Positions 42,833-54,949 of a stretch of DNA of 64,000 bases are shown here, in pieces. The translations under genes and the position numbers were made by a program. Under the pieces are notes generated by a model. The model had not been told where the DNA came from and did no database searches. It worked only from the letters and a program-made list of their open reading frames with translations. Origin of the DNA: Thinopyrum elongatum (lineage: Eukaryota > Streptophyta > Magnoliopsida > Poales > Poaceae); the NCBI GenBank assembly GCA_011799875.1, contig CM022303.1:300588362-300652361 (forward strand). The letters run 5' to 3'. The stretch's first letter is position 1. Each line of letters starts with the position of its first letter.

Positions 42833-44467
42833 TGATGTCTACTACACAACTTTTATTCTTGTAGACGTTGTTGGGCCTCCAAGTGCAGAGTTCTGTAGGA
42901 CAACAATAAATTTCCCTCAAGTCGATGACCTAAGGTTTATCAATCCATGGGAGGCATAGGAAGAAGATGGTCTCTCTCAAACAACCCTGCAATCAAATAC
43001 AAGAAATCTCTTGTGTCCCCAACACACCCAATACAATGGCAAATTGTATAGGTGCACTAATTCGACGAAGAGATGGTGATATAAGTGTAGTATGGATAGT
43101 AGTTATGGGTTTTTGTAATTGGAAAATATAAAAACAGCAAGGTAGGAAGTAACAAAATGGAGCACAAACGGTATTGCAATGCTTAGAAACAAGGCCTAGG
43201 GTTCATACTTTCACTAGTGCAGTCTCTCAACAGTGCTAACATAATTGAATCATATAACAATCCCTCAACGTGCGACAAAGAATCACTCCAAACTTCTTAT
43301 CTAGCGAAGAATATAAGATGAAATTGTTGTAGGGTACGCAACCACCTCAAAGTTATCCTTTCTGATCAATCTATTGAGCTATTCCTATAAGTGTCACAAA
43401 CAGCCCTAGAGTTCGTACTAAAATAACACCATATGATACACATCAACCAAATCTAATGTCACCTAGATACTCCAATGTCACCACAAGAATCCATGAGTTC
43501 ATTATTCAATATGCATCAAGCAACTTCAGATTCATAATATTCAATCCAACACAAAGAACTTCAAAGAGTGCCCCAAGATTTCTACCAGAGAAATTCGGAC
43601 GAAAACGTGCATCAACCCCTATGCATAGATTACCCCAATGTCACCTCGGGAATCCATGAGTTGAATGCCAAAACATACATCAAGTGAATCAATATAATAC
43701 CCCATTGTCACCACGAGTATTCAAATGCAAGACATACATCAAGTGTTCTCAAATCCAACAAAGTATTCAATCCGACAATAGTGAAACCTCAATGGTAAAA
43801 ACTCAATTTATCACAACAAGATAGAGAGGGAGAAACACCATATGATCCAACTATATTAACAAAGCTTGCGGTACATGAAGATCGTGCCAAATCAAGAACA
43901 TGAGAGAGGGATAGATCAAACACATAGCTACTAGTACAGACCCTCAGCCCCGAGGGTGAACTACTCCCTCCTCATTATGGTGGCCTTCGGGATGATGAAG
44001 ATGGCCTCCGGTGATGATTATCCCCTCCGGCAGGGTGCCGGAACAGGGTCCCAATTGAGTTTTCATGGATATAGAGGCTTGAGGTGGCGGAACTTATCAT
44101 CTAGGGTTCTTTCCGGGGTTTTGGGAATTTATAGGAATTTTTGGCATTGGTTTCACGTCAAGGGAGCCCATGACGGAGCGACAAGCCTACCCGGCGCGCC
44201 CTGGGGGGGAGGGCGTGCCCCCCTACTCGTGAGGTTTCTTGTCCCTCCTGGAAGCTTCAGGGGTCTCTTTTTGTCCATAAAAATCACCGTAAATTTTTAG
44301 CCCATTCCGAGAACTTTTATTTCTACACAAAAAACAACACCACGGTCGTTCTGCTGAAAACAGTGCAGTCCGGGTTAGTTCTAATCCAATCATACCAAAA
44401 CCATAAAAAATTGTTGTCAACATGGCATGAATACTTCATAAATGATAGGTACGTTGGAGACGTATCA
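42833..44467 (-). mobile_element. Solo LTR of the N1 family
   Basis: This 1635-bp LTR starts on the minus strand TGATACGTCTCCAACGTACC at 44467 and ends GTAGTAGACATCA at 42833, like the N1 LTRs. Flanking 5-mers TCGGG (42828-42832) and TCAGG (44468-44472) are a target duplication with one change. No primer site or internal DNA is present. Open frames inside are incidental. Confidence 0.85.
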
Positions 44468-44652
44468 TCAGGCATCCGAGGAGCCCCTTTAAGTTGTCGG
44501 CCTTTATCAATGCCTTTAATTCTATGCCACACCTCGGGTTTGAAGTGTTTCCAGTGTGGCGGTGTCCTCTTGCATCCGATCTCCAACATCGGACTGCATC
44601 CGAGGCATCATAGATCACCTTAATTTAAAAGAGTTGAAGGAGTGCAGCCGAG

Positions 44653-46147
44653 TGATAACCCACAAGTATAGGGGATCGTTTGTAGCCTTCTTCGATAAAT
44701 AAAAGTGTCGAACCCAATGAGGAGCTAAAGGTAGAACAAATATTCCCTCAAGTTCTATCGACCACCGATACAACTCTATGCACACTTGACGTTTGCTTTA
44801 CCTAAAACTAGTATGAAACTATTTTGCAAGAATAAAACTACAAGTACTTTGCGAGATTAAAACTACGAATAAATTGCAAGGTAATAAAAGTGGATAGCTT
44901 TTGTCAACAAGAAAGTCATTTGTCCCTAGGCAATCGATAACAAGTATCGGTAATCATTCTTGTAATTTTATATGAGAGAGAGGCATGAGCTAACATACTT
45001 TCTCTACTTGGATCATATGCACTTATGATTGGACCCCTAGCAAGCATCCGCAACTACTAAAGATCATTAAGGTCGTGAAACCCAACCATAGCTTTAAGTA
45101 TCAAGTTCTCTTTATCCCATACGCAACAACCCACTTACTCGGGTTTAAGCTTCTGTCACTCACGCAGCCCACCATAAGCGAATCATGAACATATTGCAAC
45201 ACCCTACAGCGGGGATCCCTCATGTTTGTGCGAGACGGAGGGCACTATAGTATAGCACCATAAATAAAATATACAATCATACCAACGAAGATCACGATTA
45301 ACCCATAGGACAAAACAGATCTACTCAAACATCATAGGATAACCAAATATCATTGGGAAATAATATATGGAGTTGAGCACCATGTTTAAGTAGAGATTAC
45401 AGCGGAGAGAAGGGGTTTTACACCGCTGCATAGAGGGGGAGAGAGTTGGTGTTGACGGTAGCAAGATTGTTGATGTAGATCACCGTCACGATCCTTGCCC
45501 CGGCGGCACTCCGGCGCCACCGGGAGAGAGGGGGAGAGAGCCCCCCTCCTTCTTATTCTTCTTCCTTGGCCTGCCCCCTAGATGGGAGGAGTGTCCCCCC
45601 TCTGGTCCATGCCCTCCATGGCGGCGGAGGGGCGGGAGACCCTTCGAGATTGGATCTCCCTCTCTGTTCTCTTCTGTTTCACATTCCCCAGATCTGGCCC
45701 TTCACCGTTTCTTAAAGTCCCATAGATCCGTAACTCAGATTGCACTGAAATTTTTACACGATTTTTTTCCATAAATTAACTTTCTTGCACTAGAAGAAGG
45801 GCCCCAACTGAGTTTCGAGGAGGGCATAAGACACCTGGGTGCGCCAGGGGGTGCCCGGTGCACCCTGGTGGGTTGTGGTCACTGTGGGCCCCCGTTTGCA
45901 TTGATTCCAAGTCCCAAAAATCACATATATTCCAAAATAATTCTCCGTAAATTTTTATCACGTTTGGACTTCGTTTGATATGGATTTTCTGCGAAACAAA
46001 AAACATGCAAAAAATAGGAACTGGCACTGGGCACTGGATCAATAGGTTAGTCCAGTAAATCATATAAAATGTTGCCAAAAATATGTGAAAGTTGTATAAT
46101 ATTGGCATGAAAGAATAAAAAATTGTAGATACAACGGAGATGTATCA
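44653..46147 (-). repeat. N2 3' LTR
   Basis: The LTR is 1495 bp, starts TGATACATCTCCGTTGTATC on the minus strand and ends ACTTGTGGGTTATCA. It is closely similar to 50654-52149, with scattered substitutions, many of them C to T or G to A. Confidence 0.9.
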
Positions 46148-46161
46148 GCATCCCCAAGCTT
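46148..46161 (-). promoter_or_regulatory. N2 polypurine tract
   Basis: On the minus strand AAGCTTGGGGATGC abuts the 3' LTR start, identical to N1 and G. Confidence 0.75.
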
Positions 46162-49122
46162 AATTCCTGCTCGTCCTCGAGTAGGTAAATGATAAAAAAG
46201 ATAATTTTTGATGTGGAATGCTACCTAGCATAAACTTGATCATATATCTAATCATGGCATGAATATTAAGACATAGGTGATTCAAAGCAATAGTCTATAA
46301 TTTGACATAAAGATATTAATACTTAGGCATCCCAACAAATAATCATGTCTTTCAAAATATCAACGCTAAAGAAAGCTATCCCTACAAAATCATATAGTCT
46401 TGTCATGCTTTGTCTTCCTAACACAAAGTATTTATCATGCACAACCCCGATGACAAGCCGAGCAATTGGTTCATACTTTTTAACGCGCTTCAGCTTTTTC
46501 AACCCTCACGCAATACATGAGCGCAAGCCATGGATATAGCACTATAGGTGGAATAGAGTATGATGATAGGGGTAAATATTGAGAAGACAAAAAAGTAAGA
46601 AAGTCTCACACCGACGCGGCTAACCAACGGGCTATGGAGATGCCCATCAATTGATATCAATGCGAGGAGCAGGGATTGCCATGCAACAGATGCACTAAGA
46701 GCTATAAGTGTATGAAAGCTCAATATGAAAACTAAGTGGGTGTGCATCCAACTTGCTTGCTCATGAAGACCTCGGGCATTTGAGGAAGCCCATCATTGGA
46801 ATATACAAGCCAAGTTCTATAATGAAAAATTCCCTCTAGTATATGAAAGTGACTACATAGGAGACTCTATATGAAAAACATGGTGCTACTTTGAAGCACA
46901 AGTGTGGTAAAAGATAGTAGCAATGCCCCTTCTCTCTTTTTTTTTCTTCCTTTTTTTTTCTTTTTTTTCTTTTTTTCTTTTTTTTCTTTTTTTTCTATCA
47001 TTGTTCGGAGTCTCATCCCGACTTGTAGGGGAATCATAGTCTCCATCATCCTTTCCTCACTGGGACATGCTCTAATAATGAATAATGATGATCATCACAC
47101 TTCTATTTACTTATAACTCAAAAGAAATAAAAATTACAACTCGATACCTAGAACAAAGTATGACTATATGAATGCCTCTGGCAGTGTACCAGGATGTGCA
47201 ATGATCTAGCATAACAACGATATCAAAAAATGGACAAGCCGTGGAAATATCATGCTAGCTATCTTACGATCATGCAAAGCAATATGACAATGAATGCTCA
47301 AGTCATCAAAATGGAAGCGGTGGAAGTTGCATGGCAATATATCTCGGAATGGTTATGGAAAGTCCATAATAGGTAGGTATGGTGGCTATTTTGAGGAAGA
47401 TATAATAAGGCTTATGTGTGATAGAGCGTATCATATCACGGGGTTTGGATGCACCTGCGAAGTTTGCACCACATCTCGAGGTGAGAAAGGGCAATGCATG
47501 GTACCGTAGAGGCTAGCAAATTGCGAAAAGGTAAGAGTGTGTATAATCCATGGACTCACATTAGTCATAAAGAACTCATATACTTATTGCAAAAGTTTAT
47601 TAGCCCTCGAAGCAAAGTACTACTACGCATGCCCCTAGGGGGATAGATTGGTAGGAAAAGACCATCGCTCGTCCCCAACCGCCACTCATAAGGAAGACAA
47701 TCAATAATAAATCATGCTCCAACTTCATAGCATAACGAGAGACTATACGTGCATGCTTCAGGAATCACAAAACTTAACACCAATATTCTTACTAACCACA
47801 ACCATTTACTAGTACCTCCCACATATTCCATCTCTATATCGCAAAACTATTGCAAGGAATCAAACATATCATATTCAGTGATCCATAAGTTTTATGTAGG
47901 ATTTTATGATTAACCATGCAAATGACCAATTCCTGTTGACTCTCTAAATTGATATAAGTTAAGCATGAGAGTTTAATTCTTTCTACAAAAGACCATGCTC
48001 TAATAAGTATAAGTGAAGCAAAATAGCATTCTACAAATAATGGTTTTCTATGTGAAGAGAAACAGGCAATCCAAACTTCAAATGATATAAGTGAAGCACA
48101 TGAAGCATTCTATAAAGCCACACTCAAAAGATATAAGTGAAGTGTAATGAGCATTCTATAAATCGACCATGGACTATCTCATACCAGCATGGTGCATAAA
48201 ATAAAAATGAAAAATATACACAAAAGATGCTCCAAGATTCACACATATCACATGAACGAAACGAAGATGAAAACATACCGATACTTGTTGAAGAAAGATG
48301 GGATGCCTTCCAGGGCATCCCCAAGCTTAGATGCTTGAGTCTCCTTGAATATTTACTTGGGGTGCCTTGGGCATCCCCAAGCTTGAGCTCTTGCCTCTCC
48401 TCCTTCTTCTCATATCAGGACCTCCTCAATCTTTGATCACTTCATCCACACAAAACTCAAAAGAAACCTCGGTAAGATCCGTTAGTATAATAATGCAAAT
48501 CACTACTCTAAGTACTGTTGCAAACCAATTCATATTTTATTTTTGCATTTTAGCTACTGCAATATAACTTTCCATGGCTTATACCACCGATAAAAATCGA
48601 TAGTTTCATCAAAACAAGCAAAACAATGCATCAAAAACAGAATCCGTCTTAAACAGGAAAGTCTTTAGTAATATGAACATTCACCATACTTCTTTAATTC
48701 CAAAATTCTGAAAAATTAGAAAGCAATAAAAAATTTGTATATAAATACTGTGCAAAAAGTTTCAGAATCTTTTGACATTCCAGTAAAAAATGTAAAATCA
48801 TGCACTACAGCCAAAGTTTCTGTTTTTGCACCGCACATACCAACAAGCAATCTAATCATCCTAAAGGCAAATCTTGGCACAATATTTTTATAATACAATG
48901 GATTTGTACAAGGGGATAATTATTTTTTTGAGAATCTTCATGAAAAATTTACATTGTTTCCATGAGCAAGAACACAAGTGTTCAAGGTCGACCCTCACTT
49001 CTCCAATGCATCACCTTTCAATCGCTTCTCTTTTGTTGAAATGTTTTAAGTTCCCCTCTATATTTTTTTGTTTTTAAACATTACAAAAGCACTCAACAGA
49101 AATAAATGACTCTCTAAAACTT

Positions 49123-49146
49123 CCGGGTTGTCTCCCTGGCAGCGCT
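49123..49146 (-). promoter_or_regulatory. Conserved end-of-ORF stem-loop in N2
   Basis: On the minus strand GCGCTGCCAGGGAGACAACC followed by CGG lies about 35 bases after the stop codon. The core GGGAGACAACCC is shared with N1 and, with one change, with G. Confidence 0.5.
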
Positions 49147-49179
49147 TTCTTTAAAGCCATTAAGCTAGGCATAAAGTGC

Positions 49180-50529
49180 TCAAGTAATGGATCCACCCGG
49201 ATCCCAAGGTATATCAAAGCCAATTTTAATTAACAATGATTTGGCATTTAGTAGTGAGCACAAAGCAACATATATCATGCAATGACGAATTCTAACTCTC
49301 TTCCTATGCATCGGCATGTCATACAAGAACAATTCATGCACATCAAGTAAAGGCCAATGCATAGCATAAGCAATTTCTTGCAATTCTATCGTGTTGGAAA
49401 CATAGAGAGGCGGAGATGCAGTTCCTCTTTCATAATAGTTGCAAGTAGGAGCAGCAAGCACATGCATATTATATTCATCAAAATTATCATATGCAACGGT
49501 AAAAGGCAACCCATCAATATAATCCTTAATAAGAACAAACTTCTCCGATATAGTGTAGTTTTGAGAATTCAAAAAGATAATAGGACTATCATGTGTGGGT
49601 GCGATAGCAACAATTTCATTCTTAACATAAGGAACTATAGCAAGTTCATCTCCATAAACATAATTCATATTGGCATCAAGGCCACAAGCATAGCAAGCAT
49701 CAAGTTCATCAAAAACGGATATTTCAAAAGAATCAACGGGATCATAGCAATTATCATAGCATTCATCCTTCGGTAAGAATGAAGGGACATTAAACAATGT
49801 ATGAGTTGAAGAGTTACTCTCATTAGAAGGTGGGCACGGGTGATCAATCCGCTCTTCCTCCGCTTGTTCTTCGGTCTCCTCATCATCTTTTTCATCCAAT
49901 GAGCTCATAGTTTCATCAATTTCTTCTTCCATAGACTCCTGCAAAATATTAGTCTCTTCTTGGAAAGCGGAGACTTTCTCAATAAATACATCAATATCGT
50001 AATTGAATTTATAATTGTCATAGCAATATTTAAGGATAGCAAAAATTTCAGGTCTATAAACTGAATCATCAAAATCTTCAAACTTTTCAAACAAAGATTC
50101 AATTTCATAAGCACCCTTAAAAGCAAAAAATTCTTCTATTCGTTCCACATCATAGTAATCATATCTACAATTAGCATAAGAAGCTAAGGTTTCATTGTCA
50201 TTAAATTTGCATGAAAAGGGAAGGTGTGGAGCATTCATCCTAGAGCAACAAGTATAATCATATCTAGAGCATAGATTCCAAGCATACCATTTCAACATAT
50301 GAATTTGATCCCATAACAGTTTCCCTTTTTGTGTCAAGCGATAATCCCTAAAGTATTCACGTTGATCCAACGTGTCTCCCATTATCAAGTTGAACGATGT
50401 TTTCTCAGGATTATCAAAGTATTGCATAATATTTTTCACATAATGAGCATCGAGGGTTTTAGGAGGTTCCCCATCTCCATGAGTAGCAAGTACAACTAAT
50501 TTTTTTGGTGTTTCGTGTTCCATATCCAT
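49180..50529 (-). CDS. N2 acidic protein of unknown function
   Basis: This intact frame of about 450 codons begins MDMEHETPKKLVVLATHGDG at an ATG at 50529 (the frame also extends two codons to a TTG), about 100 bases after the primer site. The N-terminal third is basic-aromatic (QKGKLLWDQIHMLKWYAWN) with several cysteines. The middle has a helical acidic segment (EEEIDETMSSLDEKDDEETE, about residues 205-225). The C-terminal part has YYERGTASPPLYVSN and ELFLYDMPMHRKRVRIRH, paralleling the N1 protein. I see no zinc knuckle, protease, RT or integrase motif and no signal peptide. An uninterrupted frame of this length in an otherwise decayed region suggests either a young insertion or past selection for the protein. 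The function is unknown. Confidence 0.7.
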   Translation of the reverse strand: MDMEHETPKKLVVLATHGDGEPPKTLDAHYVKNIMQYFDNPEKTSFNLIMGDTLDQREYFRDYRLTQKGKLLWDQIHMLKWYAWNLCSRYDYTCCSRMNAPHLPFSCKFNDNETLASYANCRYDYYDVERIEEFFAFKGAYEIESLFEKFEDFDDSVYRPEIFAILKYCYDNYKFNYDIDVFIEKVSAFQEETNILQESMEEEIDETMSSLDEKDDEETEEQAEEERIDHPCPPSNESNSSTHTLFNVPSFLPKDECYDNCYDPVDSFEISVFDELDACYACGLDANMNYVYGDELAIVPYVKNEIVAIAPTHDSPIIFLNSQNYTISEKFVLIKDYIDGLPFTVAYDNFDEYNMHVLAAPTCNYYERGTASPPLYVSNTIELQEIAYAMHWPLLDVHELFLYDMPMHRKRVRIRHCMIYVALCSLLNAKSLLIKIGFDIPWDPGGSIT

Positions 50530-50625
50530 AACCAAAGATAGAGAACAACTTAGAACAGAAAATAAAAACTACTTAGTGATAAAGCAAACAAGCACACACG
50601 AGAATATTCACCCCACGCTATTGCT

Positions 50626-50642
50626 CCCCGGCAACGGCGCCA
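50626..50642 (-). other. N2 primer-binding site (tRNA-Asp)
   Basis: TGGCGCCGTTGCCGGGG on the minus strand, 11 bases after the LTR end, with the spacer AGACCTTTTTC. Confidence 0.85.
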
Positions 50643-50653
50643 GAAAAAGGTCT

Positions 50654-52149
50654 TGATAACCCACAAGTATAGGGGATCGTTTGTAGCCTTCTTCGATAAA
50701 TAAAAGTGTCGAACCCAACGAGGAGCTAAAGGTAGAACAAATATTCCCTCAAGTTCTATCGACCACCAATACAACTCTACGCACACTTGACATTTGCTAT
50801 ACCTAAAACAAGTATGAAACTATTTTGCAAGAATAAAACTACAAGTACTTTGCGAGATTAAAACTATGAATAAATTGCAAGGTAATAAAAGTGGATAGCT
50901 TTTGTCAACAAGAAAGTCATTTGTCCCTAGGCAATCGATAACAAGTACCAGTAATCATTCTTGTAATTTTATATGAGAGAGAGGCATGAGCTAACATACT
51001 TTCTCTACTTGGATCATATGCACTTATGATTGGACCCCTAGCAAGCATCTGTAACTACTAAAGATCATTAAGGTCGTGAAACCCAACCATAGCTTTAAGT
51101 ATCAAGTCCTCTTTATCCCATACGCAACAACCCACTTACTCGGGTTTAAGCTTCTGTCACTCTCGCAGCCCACCATAAGTGAATCATGAACATATTGCAA
51201 AACCCTACAGCGGGGATCCCTCATGTTTGCGCGAGACGGAGGGCACTGTAGGACAGCACCATAAATAAAATATACAATCATACCAACCAAGATCATGATT
51301 AACCCATAGGACAAAACGGATCTACTCAAACATCATAGGATAACCAAATATCATTGGGAAATAATATATGGAGTTGAGCACCATGTTTAAGTAGAGATTA
51401 CAGCGGAGAGAAGGGGTGTTACACCGCTGCATAGAGGGGGAGAGAGTTGGTGTTGACGGTAGCAAGATTATTGATGTAGATCGCCGTCACGATCCTTGCC
51501 CCGGCGGCACTCCGGTGCCATCGGGAGAGAGGGGGAGAGAGCCCCCCCTCCTTCTTCTTCTTCTTCCTTGGCCTCCCCACTAGATGGGAGGAGAGTAACC
51601 CCTCTGGTCCATGGCCTCCATGGTGGCGGAGGGGCGGGAGACCCTTCGAGATTGGATCTCCCTCTCTATTCTCTTCTGTTTCACATTCCCCAAATCTGGC
51701 CCTTCACCATTTCTTAAATTACCGGAGATCCGTAACTCCAATTGCGCTGAAATTTTTATACGATTTTTTTACGTAAAGTATCTTTCTTGCACCAGAAGAA
51801 GGGTCCCAACCGAGTTTCGAGGAGGGCATAACACACCTGGGCGCGCCAGGGGGTGCCCGGCGCGCCCTGGTGGGTTGTGGTCACTGTGGGCCCCCGTTTG
51901 CATTGATTCCAAGTCCCAAAAATCACATATATTCCAAAATAATTCCCCATAAATTTTTATCGCATTTGGACTTCGTTTGATATGGATTTTCTTCGAAACA
52001 AAAAACATGCAAAAAACGGGAACTGGCACTGGGCACTGGATCAATAGGTTAGTCCAATAAATCATATAAAATGTTGCCAAAAATATGTGAACATTGTATA
52101 ATATTGGCATGAAACAATCAAAAATTGTAGATACGACGGAGACGTATCA
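50654..52149 (-). repeat. N2 5' LTR
   Basis: The LTR is 1496 bp; on the minus strand it starts TGATACGTCTCCGTCGTATC and ends ACTTGTGGGTTATCA. It is the partner of 44653-46147. Confidence 0.9.
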
Positions 52150-52154
52150 CCGAG

Positions 52155-54435
52155 CTTAATGCCGGAAATGCCCTCTATGGAGCCAGGCACTTGCACCTGA
52201 GCTTTATGCTGGACTTCTTTTGAGGTGGTGCACCACCTCGGGCTTGGGCTGAGTTTTTTTTTTACGAAATTTACTTCAGATCGGTGCAATTTATTTACTA
52301 CCAAGATGTATAGCCAGTAGCCCTCCATGTGCATGTCGGCTCAAATTCCGGTATGCACCTGAAGAATAGCATAAAGCCGCTATTCCCAGTAGCCATGAGA
52401 CTCAGGTCGATTTTCTCGAAATCGGCCTGAGGATCGTTTCCTTGCTCGGTATCATACTTTAGGAATAAACCGTAGAGTGCAGTAGCCCCCGAGACTTAGG
52501 TTGGGTGCGGTCGACCAACCTGAGGATCGTAATTTCCTCGAAAACTATTTTGCACTTTGAATTTTTTGCATTGAATGATCAATGCGGTAGCCCCCGAGAC
52601 TTGGGTTGGCCAACATGGCTGACCCTAGGATCGTATCTCCTCGGGAACTAGTCCAGATGTCATGTGTGTTTTGCCAATGCTGAGGCGCAGGTTGGCAGGA
52701 AAGATGCTAATCTGCAGGTCGGAAAATATTTCCTGAGCAAAACGATCACGCAGAACACCTCAATCAAGAGGATGTCCCGCATCCTGAAAGGAAAACATAA
52801 AATAGGTTAAAGGTGTTATAAGCTTGAAAAACAAAAAAAACTTGTGTGAAAACTTTACGTCTGAATTAAATCAAGTTTTTTGGTGCCTATCTGAAAATTG
52901 GTCTTAAAATTAGTTTGTGCTTCTGCCGTGCTTTAACATGATACATCCGATCTCCAGACTTCAAGCGGGATCAGCCTTCGGCTCCAACCTCCTATCCCGA
53001 AGGCAGAGTGCTTCTTAGACCAGTTTAGCAAACTAAAACTCAATCAGGTTTAGAGAGAAACCAGGCTATCAGTCTATTGACCACACACTCACGTCGGAAA
53101 AAGGAGTAGTAGATTTTTTTTGCAATGATCAAGAAGAAAACACATTTCTTATAAAACGGCTCATATAAATTTAAGAGCCCCCCAATTAACCTGGGTAAAG
53201 GAAGTTCTTTTTGACAAACAACTTTTTGTTTAACACAAATATAATGCTTGGTTGAACCGCACCGAAATTGAAAATCGAAAAAAATTGAGCATGAAAGCGA
53301 CTTAGCTAGTTAATGTGCTCGGTGTTGATGATGTGGGTCGAGCTTGCAGCGGATCGAGGTCCCAGCCACCAAGCCGGTCCCAAGGTGCCTAAGCGAAGAG
53401 CTCGGCTTGATGAAGTGGTGACGCAACACGTTTGATGTGGCGAGGCAAAGCCCCTGGTCCAGCCGAGGTGACGAAGCTGGTCGGCTGGTGACGCCGAAGT
53501 CCCCGGAGTAGGTTGATGAAGAGATGGGGAAGCCCCTGGTCCAGCCGAGGTGCCAAAGCCTCCATATCAGCCAACGAGGCGAAGCAGGTCGGCATGTTGG
53601 TTGTTGGCTTTAAGAAAAGGTGGCACGGTGATGCTGACGCAGGTCAAAATTTGTGACACGGCCAATGCCAGCTTGATGAAGTAACCGCACGGTGATGATA
53701 GTGTGCCCACCCCGTGTAATCTATGGGGCGATGATGTTGGTGATGATTTAGCCTCCGTGATGCCGAAATCTTGGTCGGCTCGCCGAGGTGATTATCCGAT
53801 GAGGTTGACCTTGGCTCGAAGAAGCGATGATCTGTCTAGCACAGGTCGGCAGCCGTGGAGCAACGTTGTGGGGCTGGTTTGACATTAACGGGTGAAGATT
53901 ACCTCAAAAAAGTCTTTAAAACTTTTGGTCATGTGTTTGAGAACAACACACAATATCCTCCAAAAGGGATGTCCAATATCCGATTCACGAAGAAAGATGA
54001 ACTCGGGTCGAATCCGCTTTCGCGCAGAAAATAGATCCAAAAATTGATGCACTCATCGGACGTTTCCTGGAGTTTGAATGGCCGGATCAAGCTGAAATTT
54101 TGAGGGGTGATTGATATGGGGATTCCACATCGACGAACAGTTGGATCTTACAAAGGACTTCCAAGCTGATTGCTAGACTCCACGCCCTAAACTCGTCCAG
54201 ATTCCTGTCCAGATTCGACAAGGCTTCGGTATATCAGAGATCGCCAGAGATTCCTCCATCGGAATATGAAGAAATTTTATAGGTTTGTTGTAGACTCAAT
54301 TTTGCACAATTCCACCGAAGCAAATCATCAAAGCAATGCTCGAGGAGATGGTGATGGCGAACACAAATTTGTTGTCTAGAGAAACTGCTATCAATCTGCA
54401 GACGAACCATCGATCCTTGGCGATCACACAATGAG
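52155..54435 (-). other. Element F internal non-coding region
   Basis: No open frame with a recognisable domain. It includes the hairpin array at 52401-52628 and a direct repeat of AGCCCCTGGTCCAGCCGAGG at about 53449 and 53528, within a stretch rich in CGAGGTG/CCGAAG. Where gag would be expected in Tat elements (just inside the primer site) only short frames occur. Confidence 0.6.
52401..52628. repeat. Array of three hairpins with a shared unit in element F
   Basis: Three units follow each other (stems 52401-52431, 52495-52524 and 52600-52628). Each is preceded by GTAGCC...GAGA and followed by GGATCGT and a CTCG-containing stretch. Stem lengths are 13, 10 and 12 pairs. The stem sequences differ but still pair, mostly through G-C, A-T and G-T pairs, with one mismatch in the third. 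Confidence 0.7.
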
Positions 54436-54454
54436 CTCTCAATGAAAGCACCAA
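54436..54454 (-). other. Element F primer-binding site (by position)
   Basis: TTGGTGCTTTCATTGAGAG on the minus strand directly follows the LTR end CACCAACA. I cannot name the primer tRNA with confidence. Confidence 0.5.
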
Positions 54455-54949
54455 TGTTGGTGTCAAAACTGACAGATCTCGGGTAGGGGGGGGGGGCGAG
54501 CTGTTAGATCAGATCGATGGATAACAGGAGAATAACACACAAGGAGTTTACCCAGGTTCGGGCCCTCTTTATGGAGGTAAAACCTTACGTCCTGCTCTTG
54601 CTTATATTATGAAGGTATCAAAGTACAGAGTTGATCTACCTTGAGATTCTAAGTTGTGGTCTAAACCCTAGGGGCATGATGAATGGGTGTATGGATGTAT
54701 GATAATCATCTATTGACTAGCCTGGCCTCAGCTTATATAATGTACCGGAGGCCTAGGATAACAAGAGGTCTAGTCGGCTACATCGGTGGAGAGGAGTCCT
54801 TGTCTTCATCACCAAGTCTTGTTGAATCTTCCTCCTATATGTCATGGGCTTCCCGAAGTGGGCCATTAGTGAACCGCTATGGGGGTCCTCAGCTCAGCCC
54901 TCTAGCAGGGAGACGACATGGTGAGTGCCCCTAGTCCAGGACACCGTCA
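54455..54949 (-). repeat. Element F 5' LTR
   Basis: A short LTR of 495 bp, minus strand start TGACGGTGTCCTGGACTAG and end GACACCAACA. It contains an 11-base G run near 54485. Similar LTRs are common in wheat (recognition). Confidence 0.8.

Larger units (their letters stand above)
46148..49179 (-). repeat. N2 internal non-coding region
   Basis: No gene is supported. It holds the polypurine tract and GAGGACGAG block at 46148-46185, a pyrimidine tract of mostly T at 46932-46998, CTTCACTTATATC boxes at 48084-48096 and 48130-48142 (minus strand), two internal copies of the polypurine-tract sequence at 48314-48329 and 48370-48385 with a hairpin at about 48300-48322, and the end-of-ORF stem-loop at 49123-49146. 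Short frames such as 47294-47509 and 46904-47116 have no domain. Confidence 0.65.
44653..52149 (-). mobile_element. N2: complete non-autonomous LTR retrotransposon
   Basis: This is a 7.5-kb element with intact target duplication CCGAG (44648-44652 and 52150-52154). On the minus strand: 5' LTR 52149-50654, tRNA-Asp primer site 50642-50626, one 450-codon frame 50529-49180, about 3 kb non-coding, polypurine tract 46161-46148 and 3' LTR 46147-44653. It lacks gag, protease, reverse transcriptase and integrase. Ends and signals are those of N1, but the LTR sequences differ, so N1 and N2 are separate subfamilies using the same machinery. Confidence 0.9.
42626..54949 (-). mobile_element. Element F: Tat-like Gypsy retrotransposon, 3' LTR truncated
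   Basis: Minus strand: 5' LTR 54949-54455, primer site 54454-54436, internal DNA 54435-52150, 44652-44468 and 42832-42676, then the first 50 bases of the 3' LTR (42675-42626). The internal DNA has a polypurine tract, read TTCAGGGGGCTAC, at 42676-42688. No gag or pol frame is visible in any segment, so this is a non-autonomous or internally deleted copy. It hosts a solo LTR (42833-44467) and N2 (44653-52149). The motif GTAGCCCCCGAGAC is one I associate with Tat-lineage elements of grasses. Confidence 0.75.

Noticed and set aside
46904..47116. Phenylalanine-rich membrane-like frame
   Set aside because: Translation of a long T tract in the non-coding part of N2.
54478..54500. G run as a regulatory tract
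   Set aside because: A single homopolymer in the LTR of F, prone to slippage and sequencing error.
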